Of a DNA stretch of 37,852 nucleotides, positions 23,410 to 31,172 are shown in pieces. Under the pieces are notes generated by a model. It worked only from the letters and a program-made list of their open reading frames with translations, searched no databases and was not told the DNA's origin. The translations under genes and the position numbers were made by a program. The stretch comes from Deltaproteobacteria bacterium UBA6601 (lineage in GTDB: Bacteria; Myxococcota_A; UBA796; UBA9615): positions 1 to 37,852 of the forward strand of contig DJIF01000065.1 in assembly GCA_002433485.1 (NCBI GenBank). The letters run 5' to 3'. Within the stretch, counting starts at the first letter, position 1, and the number at the start of each line of letters is the position of its first letter.

Positions 23410-25937
23410 AGCGTCGCGTCGCGCTGATCTCGTCTTCTGCCCCACCGCAAGCAGGCGGCCCGACTACAGGTGGAGGGCTGCGTACCGCCCAGTTAGCAGG
23501 CACCTTGAGAGCGGCTGGACACACGGTTCGAATGTTTATCGAGCGGGCGGCCTTGACCGATTCCGCCCCTGTCGAGCTGCTCGACAATGCCTTTGAGCGT
23601 GAGGGTCTGGCCGAGCAGGTGAAGGCATTTCGGCCATCAGTCCTGGTCGTCGAGCAGTGGGCACTGGTGCCCCTTGTCGCGCCCCTGGGCAAGCCGCTGG
23701 TCGTGGATTTACATGGCTCGCTGTTGCTTGAAAACCTGTACCGCAGAGGTGAGCTGGAGCTGACCCTGGATGCGGGCAGCAAGATCGAAGCGCTGGCTTG
23801 CGCAGATTTGTTGTTGGTCCCTACTCAAGCGCAGGTTCATCACTTCTCCGCCTGGGCGACTCTGGCGGGTTTTGACCCTCGCGAGGTGCCCATTGCCTTG
23901 ATGCCGCTCGCCCTTGAGGGTGAGGCTATTGTGCGCTCGGCGCGCAGGCCTCCTCTGCGGCTCGTCTATGGGGGAGCCCGCTGGCCGTGGATTGACTCTC
24001 TTGAGCCCCTTAGTTGGGTCGCCGAAGCGGTTGCTGAGTTGCCTGCCGCAAGCCTTGATGTGTTTACCTATTCGCCTCCTACTCATGGCCTTAGCTGCCT
24101 GGAGGGGCAAGGAACCTGGCCAGAACTCCTGGAGCTTCTGGCTCATCGGGAGCAGCACGACATTCGACTCCATGAAGGGGCTGATCACTGCAGCTGGCAG
24201 GTCTTCCTCAGGGAGCAGGCGACTGTTGCGCTGGATTTGTGGCAGCCCAACGCAGAGCGCATGTTGGCTCTGACGACCAGAAGTGCCGAGTTTCTTTGGG
24301 CTGGGCTCGGTTTGATCACAGTGCGTGGTTCGGCCTGGTCAGAAGCACTGCATCGCAGTGGCGCCGGCTGGACCCTGGCTGCCGATGATAGGGAGGGGCT
24401 CAAGACACTCCTTCATCAGCTCGCTGAGCAGCCGTCTCAAATCGCCAGGGCGTCGAGGGCGGCAAGCGCCCTGGTTGGTGATGAGTATCAGCTTCAAGCA
24501 GCCGGATCAGCCTTGCTGGAGTTTTGTCAGCAACCATCACACCCCCATCGTAGTCCGCGCAGCCTGCCTCGCGAGTTGGTGGCTCTGAGGGAGGATCAGC
24601 TCAGCGAAGAACTCCAATCCCTGCAGCGGGCCCATCGGGACGAGCATGAGTGCCTGGTCGCGGCTCATCGTCAGGAGCGACAGGAGGATAGGCAGCATCA
24701 TCAGCAGGAGTTAGAGCGTCTTCGTCAACACCATAAGGAGCTCTCTAAACAAGCACGGCAAGAGGCTCGGCAAGAACTCAAGCTCGCCGCTGGTGAGCAC
24801 CGCAAGGAGCTGAAACGCCGTGATGAACGAGCCAACCAGGAGCTGCAGGCAGCGGTGCAGTCGCACCGTAAGGAGGTTGAAGCTCTGACCTTGCAACACC
24901 GCGAACAGCTCGGGCAGCTCGCTGCCGAACAGCGAGAAGAGTTGAGCGGGCTGAAAGCAGAGCGCCAGGCCGAGAACCAGCGGATCGTCGCTCAGGCAAA
25001 GGCTGATTTGAAGCTGGCTGAGCAGGGCTCTAGAGCGCAACTGCAGCAGCTGACCAGAGAGCGCAGTGCGCAACTCAAGGAGGCTCGCAGTGAGGCTCGT
25101 AAGGAACTTAAGAGCGCGGCAAAAGAGCACCGTCAGGCCCTTAAGAAGGTTGATTCCGAGGCGAAAGCTGAACTACAGAAGGCGGTTGAGGCCCATCGTG
25201 CTGAAGTCTTGCTGCTGACCGGTCGACATCGGACCGAGGTTGAGGAGCTTGCTGCCGAGCGACAGGATGAAGTGCAGAAGCTGGTTGCACAGAATCAGGC
25301 GGAGCTTGAGCGTGCCGATGAGCGGCATCGCGCTGAGCTCAAGGCCCTTGCTGCCGAGCGTCAGGATGAAGTGCAGAAGCTGGTTGCACAGAATCAGGCG
25401 GAGCTTGAGCGTGCCGATGAGCGGCATCGCGCTGAGCTTAAGGCCCTTGCTGCCGAGCGTCAGGATGAAGTGCAGAAGTTGGTTGGGCAGAGTCAGGCAG
25501 AGCTGGCCCAGGCCGATGAGCGGCATCGCGCTGAGCTCAAGGCGCGAGTTGAGGAGATGCAGCAGCAGCAGGCAGCCCTCCAGCAGACCATCGAGGAGCT
25601 TCGGGGGCGGGCTGCCACAGAACGCCGCCGGATCAAGGAGGATCGGGCGCGACTGGAGGTCGACTTGCGTGCGGAGATGAGCCAGAGGGAGGCTGAGCTG
25701 CGTGCTGAGCTGACTCAGCAGGAGGCCGAACTGAGGACCAGCTTGAATGAGCGCGAAGCCGAATTAGGCGTGCTCTTGCAACAGGCCAATCTCAGCTTAG
25801 CGGCTCGGCTTAGAGAGAGGATTGGGGCGCTGGGCCCAGCCAAAGGATCCTCCGGTCGGCTCGCACCAACTTTGCGTCTCGCTCGATTGTGGGCAGAACA
25901 CGCCGCCGATCATCACCGCGAAGGGCAGGAGGACTGA
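23406..25937 (+). CDS. glycosyltransferase-like protein with long repeat-containing coiled coil
   Basis: An 843-residue protein. Residues 1 to about 380 resemble a GT-B (GT4-like) glycosyltransferase: a Gly-rich loop GGPTTGGGLRTAQLAGTLRAAGHTV, VVDLHGSLLLEN, ADLLLVPTQAQ, LVYGGARWPW and a late AEFLWAGLGLITVRGS segment. The usual E-x7-E donor motif is not obvious, so activity is uncertain. From about 393 to 810 there is a continuous Glu/Arg/Gln/Lys/Ala-rich coiled coil (SEELQSLQRAHRDEHE...), including three 33-residue tandem repeats at about 615-713. A short hydrophobic-basic C-terminus (LAARLRERIGALGPAKG) follows. In O8/O9-type systems a coiled coil in WbdD sets chain length; here a coiled coil sits next to a Wzt with a glycan-binding domain, so an analogous ruler role is plausible but inferred. 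It is coupled to wzt by ATGA; the next gene starts 3 bases after its stop. Confidence 0.8.
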   Translation: MKRRVALISSSAPPQAGGPTTGGGLRTAQLAGTLRAAGHTVRMFIERAALTDSAPVELLDNAFEREGLAEQVKAFRPSVLVVEQWALVPLVAPLGKPLVVDLHGSLLLENLYRRGELELTLDAGSKIEALACADLLLVPTQAQVHHFSAWATLAGFDPREVPIALMPLALEGEAIVRSARRPPLRLVYGGARWPWIDSLEPLSWVAEAVAELPAASLDVFTYSPPTHGLSCLEGQGTWPELLELLAHREQHDIRLHEGADHCSWQVFLREQATVALDLWQPNAERMLALTTRSAEFLWAGLGLITVRGSAWSEALHRSGAGWTLAADDREGLKTLLHQLAEQPSQIARASRAASALVGDEYQLQAAGSALLEFCQQPSHPHRSPRSLPRELVALREDQLSEELQSLQRAHRDEHECLVAAHRQERQEDRQHHQQELERLRQHHKELSKQARQEARQELKLAAGEHRKELKRRDERANQELQAAVQSHRKEVEALTLQHREQLGQLAAEQREELSGLKAERQAENQRIVAQAKADLKLAEQGSRAQLQQLTRERSAQLKEARSEARKELKSAAKEHRQALKKVDSEAKAELQKAVEAHRAEVLLLTGRHRTEVEELAAERQDEVQKLVAQNQAELERADERHRAELKALAAERQDEVQKLVAQNQAELERADERHRAELKALAAERQDEVQKLVGQSQAELAQADERHRAELKARVEEMQQQQAALQQTIEELRGRAATERRRIKEDRARLEVDLRAEMSQREAELRAELTQQEAELRTSLNEREAELGVLLQQANLSLAARLRERIGALGPAKGSSGRLAPTLRLARLWAEHAADHHREGQED
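25248..25544 (+). repeat. three 99-base tandem repeats in a coiled-coil gene
   Basis: Units start at 25248, 25347 and 25446, each beginning CTTGCTGCCGAGCG or a one-base variant. Units one and two are almost identical over 99 bases; unit three has drifted in its middle. Each codes for 33 residues (LAAERQDEVQKLV...RAELKA), that is, three hendecads, so adding or losing a unit preserves coiled-coil phase. The repeat lies in frame within the gene at 23406-25937. Confidence 0.92.
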
Positions 25938-25940
25938 GCG

Positions 25941-28493
25941 ATGCGGGTGCTGATGGTTCATCCCCATGACATCTACTCCCCCCTTGAGCCATGGACGATT
26001 CGTATCGTTGCGCTGGCTCGCGAGTTGACTGCTATGGGGCATGAGGTGCGACTGGTCTACCATCTTGCCGATCCTCAGCAGCTACCGGGTGATGTTCGTC
26101 ACCGGCAGGAATTTCCATTTCAGGTAATCCCGATGATCCGGCACATTGGCATCGGGCTGCGCAAGAGCAGGCAGTTGGTTCGCCTCGCACAGTGGGCTGA
26201 CATCATGCATGTGCAGAAGTGCCTCGCCCATGCGGCCTTACCGGCGGCCGCCGCAGCCACCTGGCATGGCATCCCCTTGCATTACGACTGGGACGACTGG
26301 GAAGCCGCTATCTATGAGGACAGCGTTGGTCGAGATGCCCACTGGCGACGGATTCACCGCTTCGAGCGCGCCCTCCCGTCCATCGCCGCTACCGTTTCAG
26401 TAGCTTCAGCGGCGCTGCGGGAGCAGGCGAGAGCACTAGGTGTCGCTGAGGAGCGCATCTTTGATGCACCGGTAGGAGCCAGTTTGACGCAGAACTGCGG
26501 CGGGGGAGACGGTGGTAGCTTGCGCGCTAAGTTGGCTATGGAGGGTCAGATAAGCCTCTATCTTGGGCAGCTTGCTGGAGCGCACGCAGCGCCCCTGTTC
26601 CTGGAGGCCGCTGCCCTTGTGGCGCAGCGCGATCCCGGCGCCAGCTTCTTGGTGGTCGGCGGAGGACGCAGTCTGGCCGGACTAAAAGAGCAGGCATCCC
26701 GCACTGGACTTGGTCACAGGGTTCACTTCACTGGAGCAGTGCCGCACCATGAGGTCGGCCGCTATCTGGAACTGGCCGATCTGTGTGTAGCGACTCTGCC
26801 TGACACTGCTCAAGCGGCGACCAAGAGCCCACTTAAGGTGGTTGAGTACATGGCGGCTGGCAAGGCCATCGTCGCGAGCAGGGTCGGCGAAGCTGTGCGC
26901 TTTCTCGATCATGGCCGGGCCGGGCTCCTGGTGGAGCCGGATAGCGCGGCGAGTCTGGCCGATGCGATGCTCGCGCTGCTGGGTGATGAGCACCGCCGCT
27001 CCGAGCTGGGAGCTCTGGCTCGTGACCATCTCCGCCGTAACTTCACCTGGCGGCACAGCGCCGAGTCCCTGCAGGCGGCATATGAGTCTGCCTTGTCATG
27101 GCGAGGGCGATTCGCGGGTGGCCGGGCGCCGGTCCGGGGCCTCGGGCCTGACGGGCGGTCAGCAGTTAGTCCTTCAGGGTCCTCAGCCCTGGCCGTCCCG
27201 CAGGCCAACGTGGCACCTCCTGCTCCGCCACCCATTACCGGAGACCTGGTCAAAGAGCTGATCCGAGCGCCGGGGCAGCGTCTGCAGTCTTCGCTACAGG
27301 GCCGACTGGATCTGGTGGGGGTGTTTCACGGTGATCAGGCTTTCACCGGTCCGGGGACGATTCAGTTGGATGTCACCAATCGCTGCAACAACGACTGCAT
27401 CGCCTGTTGGCTGCATTCTCCGTTGCTGGCCAAGACTGGTCCTAACGCTGAAGACCGCCGTAGTCAGCTGAGCTTTGAGGTGGTTGCCCAGCTCATCGAC
27501 GATGCCGCGGCGATGGGCACTCGTGATTTTTACATGGCGGGCGGTGGCGATCCCATCGTCTACCCCTGGCTTCGCGAGACGCTGGAGCGGATCAAGGGGC
27601 ATGGGATGGCAGCGGCGGTCAATACCAACTTCAGCCTCGCCGATGAGGATTGGTGTCGCTGGGCCTGTGAGATCGGGCTGGACGATTTGACCATCAGCGT
27701 GTGGGCCGGCTCGGCGGAAGCTTATGACGCAACCCATCCCAACAAGAGCGGCAAAGACTTTCATCGATTGGTCGAGCTGATCACCTACCTGAACCGCTAC
27801 AAGCAGGAGCTGGGCCAGGGGCCGACGGTCAAGCTCTACCATGTGGTGAGCAATCTCAACGCCCATGAATTCGATGCCATGTATCGGCTGGCCGAGCGCA
27901 CCGGGAGTGAGGCCGTTGAGTTCACTGTGGTCGATACCGTTCCCGGCCATACGGATGTCCTCCTCTTTGACGACGAGAGCAGAAAGCGCTTGCTTACGCA
28001 GAGCCTGGCTCTCCAGGAGCGGCTCGCCAGCCGCGGCGAGCAAAATCGCCTGTTTGGTTTTGAGCAGTGGCTGAGACGCTTGCGCTGTAAGGATGTGGTC
28101 GATGGGCTCGGCGATGCCAACATCGTGCACACCTTTCCCTGCACCATTGGCTGGACCTTCCTCCGTGTCATGCCCGATGGCAGGGTCACTTCCTGCCTAA
28201 AGAGTCATCGGATCCCAATTGGCAACGTCAACGATGAGCGGCTGTTTGATATGTGGAACAACGCCCATCAACGGCGGTTTAGGCGAATGACCAACGTGGT
28301 GGAGAAGCGCGATCCCTGGTTCTCCAATATCGGCAACGATCCAGCAGCAGCCTGTGGCTGTGAGAAGAGCTGCGATGATCTGGGTCGTAATCTGGCTATG
28401 GTCAAGCGGGTCTCAGCCATGTCGCGGGCGGAGCAGAAGTTGGTCAAGGCGGCCGGCAGGCTGCTACCAACCAGCAGGGAGCCGTCTGGGTGA
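25941..28493 (+). CDS. fusion of GT4 glycosyltransferase and radical SAM/SPASM enzyme
   Basis: An 850-residue two-enzyme fusion. Residues 1 to about 385 form a GT-B glycosyltransferase family 4 module: MRVLMVHPHDIYSPLEPWTIRIVALARELTAMGHEV, a donor-side domain with ISLYLGQLAG and KSPLKVVEYMAAGKAIVAS (Lys 299, Glu 302 region) and GLLVEPDSAASLADAM. A Pro/Ala/Ser-rich linker of about 35 residues follows. Residues about 425-850 form a radical SAM enzyme with C-N-N-D-C-I-A-C (Cys 482, 486, 489), YMAGGGDPIVYPW, and a SPASM-type C-terminus with Cys 734, 752, 805, 807 and 811 (MPDGRVTSC, CGCEKSC). I know of no standard function for this pairing; it suggests sugar transfer and radical modification acting on one glycan. 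ATG 25941 follows the previous stop by 3 bases, so it is the last gene of the export operon. Confidence 0.87.
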   Translation: MRVLMVHPHDIYSPLEPWTIRIVALARELTAMGHEVRLVYHLADPQQLPGDVRHRQEFPFQVIPMIRHIGIGLRKSRQLVRLAQWADIMHVQKCLAHAALPAAAAATWHGIPLHYDWDDWEAAIYEDSVGRDAHWRRIHRFERALPSIAATVSVASAALREQARALGVAEERIFDAPVGASLTQNCGGGDGGSLRAKLAMEGQISLYLGQLAGAHAAPLFLEAAALVAQRDPGASFLVVGGGRSLAGLKEQASRTGLGHRVHFTGAVPHHEVGRYLELADLCVATLPDTAQAATKSPLKVVEYMAAGKAIVASRVGEAVRFLDHGRAGLLVEPDSAASLADAMLALLGDEHRRSELGALARDHLRRNFTWRHSAESLQAAYESALSWRGRFAGGRAPVRGLGPDGRSAVSPSGSSALAVPQANVAPPAPPPITGDLVKELIRAPGQRLQSSLQGRLDLVGVFHGDQAFTGPGTIQLDVTNRCNNDCIACWLHSPLLAKTGPNAEDRRSQLSFEVVAQLIDDAAAMGTRDFYMAGGGDPIVYPWLRETLERIKGHGMAAAVNTNFSLADEDWCRWACEIGLDDLTISVWAGSAEAYDATHPNKSGKDFHRLVELITYLNRYKQELGQGPTVKLYHVVSNLNAHEFDAMYRLAERTGSEAVEFTVVDTVPGHTDVLLFDDESRKRLLTQSLALQERLASRGEQNRLFGFEQWLRRLRCKDVVDGLGDANIVHTFPCTIGWTFLRVMPDGRVTSCLKSHRIPIGNVNDERLFDMWNNAHQRRFRRMTNVVEKRDPWFSNIGNDPAAACGCEKSCDDLGRNLAMVKRVSAMSRAEQKLVKAAGRLLPTSREPSG

Positions 28494-28598
28494 GCTATGC
28501 ACCGGTGCTGCTTTGGCAGCGCTGGCAAACTCTTTGCTCGAGACCAGCAGCAGTCATGTTAAGAACAGCAAGCACACTGGTTTCGTTCTTTCTGGTTT

Positions 28599-28603
28599 GG
28601 AGG
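28599..28603 (+). promoter_or_regulatory. Shine-Dalgarno of the selenoprotein gene
   Basis: GGAGG eight bases before the ATG at 28612. It fixes the start of the selenoprotein gene and shows that the 14-codon frame ending in TGA is a real translation start. The gap 28494-28611 otherwise holds only an 18-base hairpin (28505-28522) without a T tract. Confidence 0.75.
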
Positions 28604-28611
28604 CCTTCAAA

Positions 28612-28959
28612 ATGAGCACCGACATCAACTGGTACTACCATCGAAAGTCTTGACTGAGCTGCAATAGAGCCCAGGAGTTCCTGGCTCCAAGAGAAGTTGC
28701 TCAGCCTGAGTTCGTCATCGCAAACAAGGTCAAGATTCACCGCGAAGAAGCCCTTTCCTTAGCCCGTGATTCGCAATCCGTCTGGGTCTCAAAAGGGAAG
28801 AAGCTGATAAAGCTGGAGCCGGTCTCGGACTTTAGTGATGAGGAGGTCGCAAAGCTGATCCTTGGCCGTAGCGGCACCCTGCGAGCTCCGGCATTCAGGG
28901 TCGGCGGCACCTTCGTGGTCGGTTACCACGAGGAAGGTTATTCGGAGTTGTTCGGCTAA
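28612..28959 (+). CDS. ArsC-family selenoprotein, in-frame TGA at codon 14 read as selenocysteine
   Basis: Starting at ATG 28612 the frame reads MSTDINWYYHRKS, then TGA at 28651-28653, then LSCNRAQEFLAPREV and on without any stop to TAA at 28957, 115 residues in all. With Sec at the TGA the motif is U-L-S-C (14-17), the UxxC redox pair. The whole sequence fits the thioredoxin-fold ArsC-family group in which relatives carry HRxxCxxCxxAQEFL at this point: a middle VWVSKGKKLIKLE strand and the C-terminal LGRSGTLRAPAFRVGGTFVVGYHEEGYSELFG, including the LRAP-x-x-R-x-G block, are both conserved by my recollection. It is likely a cytoplasmic thiol-selenol oxidoreductase, substrate unknown. The alternatives, a stop mutation in a dead gene or a sequencing error at TGC/TGT, are made less likely by the strong ribosome site, the intact downstream frame and the hairpin just after the TGA. 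Confidence 0.87.
28667..28687 (+). promoter_or_regulatory. SECIS-like hairpin after the selenocysteine TGA
   Basis: GAGCC (28667-28671), a bulged C at 28672 and AGG (28673-28675) pair with CCTGGCTC (28680-28687), giving 8 bp around the loop AGTT. The stem begins 13 bases and the loop 22 bases after the TGA, within the spacing known for bacterial SECIS elements, and a G lies in the first two loop positions as SelB recognition usually requires. It is inside the coding sequence, as expected in bacteria. Confidence 0.65.
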
Positions 28960-28960
28960 G

Positions 28961-28982
28961 CAGTTCAGCTATAGCGGAACTG
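28961..28982. terminator. candidate bidirectional hairpin between convergent genes
   Basis: CAGTTC (28961-28966) and GAACTG (28977-28982) form a 6-bp inverted repeat, with a further GC/GC pair around a TATA loop. It sits between the stop of the selenoprotein gene (28959) and the last codons of the convergent gene. No T tract flanks it, so termination activity is uncertain. Confidence 0.3.
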
Positions 28983-29696
28983 TAGGCCGAGCCCGCCTGA
29001 TGCGGCCACTTCGTAGCGCTCTGTGAGCGCCTCAAAGTCGCGTTCCAGCCAAGTCGCGATTTCCTCGGAGTCTGGGCGGTCGCCCACTACCGAATCAATA
29101 GCTGCGTCCAGGCTGTTCCTGTCGATAAAAGAAAGGGATCGATAGATCTCGGCAACCGAGTCGGGCGAACGATAGCTGGGCAGACTGCCTGGTGAGGAAA
29201 ACAGCAGCCGGCCGTCCGTCGTACGGGGTTCTTCCAGGCCATCAAGGGCCAGCGCGCCCTTGAGACCCTGCGGCTCAGCATAGAGTTGCTCGAGCAGGCC
29301 GATCAGCTGGGCCGTGATCGGAATCGGTGCGCCGCGCTTGCCGACCACCGACCAGCGCGCTCCTAGCTCCAGCACCTCCTCAAGCGTCAAGGAGGACAGG
29401 GCCGATGCGTTTCTATCGGCGCCATGCTCACGCTGTATCTGTCCTTCCAGCTGCTCGGCTTGAGACTGGGCTTCCTCGCTGTCCAGCTCTCTGAGTCCCC
29501 GCTGAATGGCGCGCAGCCGGTTGATTTCGTCCGGGTCGGCTCGATAGTCCAGCGAGAGCACTGCTCGATGCAGGATTGCCCGCTCAGAGCGCCCGGCTCG
29601 CACCCGCTCGTAGGCATAGACCACTACCGAAAATAGGCTGCCATGGTCCATGGCTACCAGTTGAACGTGCTGACTGTTGCCGAAGCGTGTGCTCAT
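28965..29696 (-). CDS. hypothetical protein, coupled to the gene upstream
   Basis: A 243-residue cytoplasmic-looking protein that I do not recognise. It has no signal peptide and no membrane helix. It starts MSTRFGNSQHVQLVAMDHGSLFSV, has a charged helical stretch (DPDEINRLRAIQRGLRELDSEEAQSQAEQLEGQIQ, about residues 50-85), a Leu-rich middle (SSLTLEEVLELGARW, ITAQLIGLLEQLYAE), and ends in an acidic helix followed by GGLGLQFRYS. No metal site or obvious catalytic motif is seen. The frame is open to 29747, but ATG 29696 overlaps the stop of the 29693-31117 gene by four bases, so the two are likely translated together and work together. Confidence 0.65.
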   Translation of the reverse strand: MSTRFGNSQHVQLVAMDHGSLFSVVVYAYERVRAGRSERAILHRAVLSLDYRADPDEINRLRAIQRGLRELDSEEAQSQAEQLEGQIQREHGADRNASALSSLTLEEVLELGARWSVVGKRGAPIPITAQLIGLLEQLYAEPQGLKGALALDGLEEPRTTDGRLLFSSPGSLPSYRSPDSVAEIYRSLSFIDRNSLDAAIDSVVGDRPDSEEIATWLERDFEALTERYEVAASGGLGLQFRYS

Positions 29697-31117
29697 CCGA
29701 GCGCCTCCATTGTCGCTTCCTGTAATCGCAGCAGGCTTGGTCCCCACTCCGCAATCAGCTCTCTACTTGAGGAGCGATCAACTCGAGCCGGGCAGCCCCA
29801 TGCTTGTAAATCTGCTGCCGATCCTACGCGGGCGAGCGCAGGATCGGTAGCGGTTGCGAGCTTGTCATGAATGGACTTAAGGGGAGCCGCAAATTCGCCT
29901 CCGCGCGCTAGATGCAGCAGTGCCGGCCAGGCGCCGAACAGCAGGTCACGCACTTCGAGAGCCGGCCTGTCGCCCATCCAGCAGGAGCGTGTCTCCATGG
30001 TCAGACTGGCAAATTCGCAGTGCAACTCCAGCGCGCTCAGAGTAGCGCTTGGCGGTACCAAGGTAGGCAGCAGGTCTTCACCTAAGAGCAGTTGCGCGTG
30101 CTGAGCCAGGACCGTGCCGTAGCTGGGTTGTGGGAACAGCTTGCGCTGCATCATTGCTGACAGTGAAGACTGCGTCAGTAGAGCTGGAGCACCGGCATGG
30201 GGAAACAGTGAATGCAGCCGGGCCCGGTCCACCATCGCCATGTGCTGGGCAAGGTGCTGGCCTAAGCGGACTGCCTCCAGCAAGGGTGCTTCGTCTGGCA
30301 AGACTGCGAGCAGACGCCAGCGATGTCGCGTGCCGTGTCGCCCCGGGGCAAGATAAAGAGCCAGCAGGCGGTCTCTGGCGGGCTGGCCAAGATCCGCCAG
30401 AACCGGGGCCAGTAGGTTGCGTGCCATGGTCGCGGTCCGCTGAGTGGCGACTGGCTGCGGCGCTGCCGCTTCGTATCGGGCCTCATCTGGCAGTGTCGCC
30501 TCAGCTGAGAAGGCCGCGTGAAAGACGCCCAGTGCAGCGGCGCAGTGTTCATCAACGGGGGCATCTGGTCCCGCTAGCGGTGGGAAGTGGGACGCTACAG
30601 AGGTGGTGGCCAGTACATCGCGTAGCGCAGCGCAGCAGCTCTTCGCCTCAGCTTTGGTTGAGGCTTCCGCAAGCCCCTTGGGTAGTGCTTCAAGATGCAA
30701 GTTACTGGCTGCTCTGAGCAGCAGTTGCCGGTGTTGCTGAGGGGCGATCTCAGGCGCGGGCCCCAGCTCTCCCCATTGCGGCTTGGGATGCAGCTCTACC
30801 GGAAGTAGAGAGCCCAGCAGGCGCCACTCCGCTTCACTCAGGGCCAATACGGAAGCCCCTTCAAAACCCTTGCTGAGGCTGCGGAGCAGGAGCGCCCGTC
30901 GTTCCGGAAGCAGAGGGGGGTGGATCAACAGCAGCTCAGCCGGAGCACGTAGACCTGGAACTGTTGTTCCCATTGGGGCAACGAAGCGCGCTTCAATCTC
31001 CAGTTCTCGTAGCCATCGGGCGAGCCGACCTGGAGCGCCACTCGCCAGTTGCTCGGTGAGTAGACGTGAGACTCGCCGCAGTAGTTTTCCTGAAGGTCGC
31101 AGGACAGGAAGGTTCAC
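29693..31117 (-). CDS. hypothetical protein, Leu/Ala-rich
   Basis: A 474-residue protein without signal peptide or membrane helix that I cannot assign. It is rich in Leu, Ala and Arg and appears mostly helical, with many Pro-Leu-Leu turns (AELLLIHPPLLPERRALLLRSL) and short His-containing stretches (APGRHGTRHRWRLLAVLPDE, LGQHLAQHMAMVDRARLHSLFPH). Nothing suggests a nucleotide-binding loop. The start is GTG 31117, with GGAG seven bases upstream at 31125-31128; this is the first gene of the pair, 55 bases after the membrane protein's stop, so it may share that operon's transcript. Its partner at 28965 overlaps its stop by four bases. The long minus-strand codon pattern with no internal stops supports real coding. 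Confidence 0.7.
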   Translation of the reverse strand: MNLPVLRPSGKLLRRVSRLLTEQLASGAPGRLARWLRELEIEARFVAPMGTTVPGLRAPAELLLIHPPLLPERRALLLRSLSKGFEGASVLALSEAEWRLLGSLLPVELHPKPQWGELGPAPEIAPQQHRQLLLRAASNLHLEALPKGLAEASTKAEAKSCCAALRDVLATTSVASHFPPLAGPDAPVDEHCAAALGVFHAAFSAEATLPDEARYEAAAPQPVATQRTATMARNLLAPVLADLGQPARDRLLALYLAPGRHGTRHRWRLLAVLPDEAPLLEAVRLGQHLAQHMAMVDRARLHSLFPHAGAPALLTQSSLSAMMQRKLFPQPSYGTVLAQHAQLLLGEDLLPTLVPPSATLSALELHCEFASLTMETRSCWMGDRPALEVRDLLFGAWPALLHLARGGEFAAPLKSIHDKLATATDPALARVGSAADLQAWGCPARVDRSSSRELIAEWGPSLLRLQEATMEALG

Positions 31118-31172
31118 CGGGAGACTCCAAGCAGTAAGATAAGTGTGAAGCAGAGCTTAGCTGTGACGTCGC

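Noticed and set aside
24711..25130. Leu-rich minus-strand frame opposite the coiled coil
   Set aside because: Antisense of Glu/Lys/Gln codons gives Leu/Phe; no start signal and no membrane-protein logic.
28505..28522. GTGCTGC/GCAGCGC hairpin after the GT-radical SAM gene as a terminator
   Set aside because: The stem has a G-T pair and no T tract follows, so terminator function cannot be supported.
28354..28653. A 99-codon plus-strand frame ending at the TGA at 28651
   Set aside because: Its first part is an out-of-frame reading of the GT-radical SAM gene; only its last 13 codons, from ATG 28612, belong to the real selenoprotein gene.
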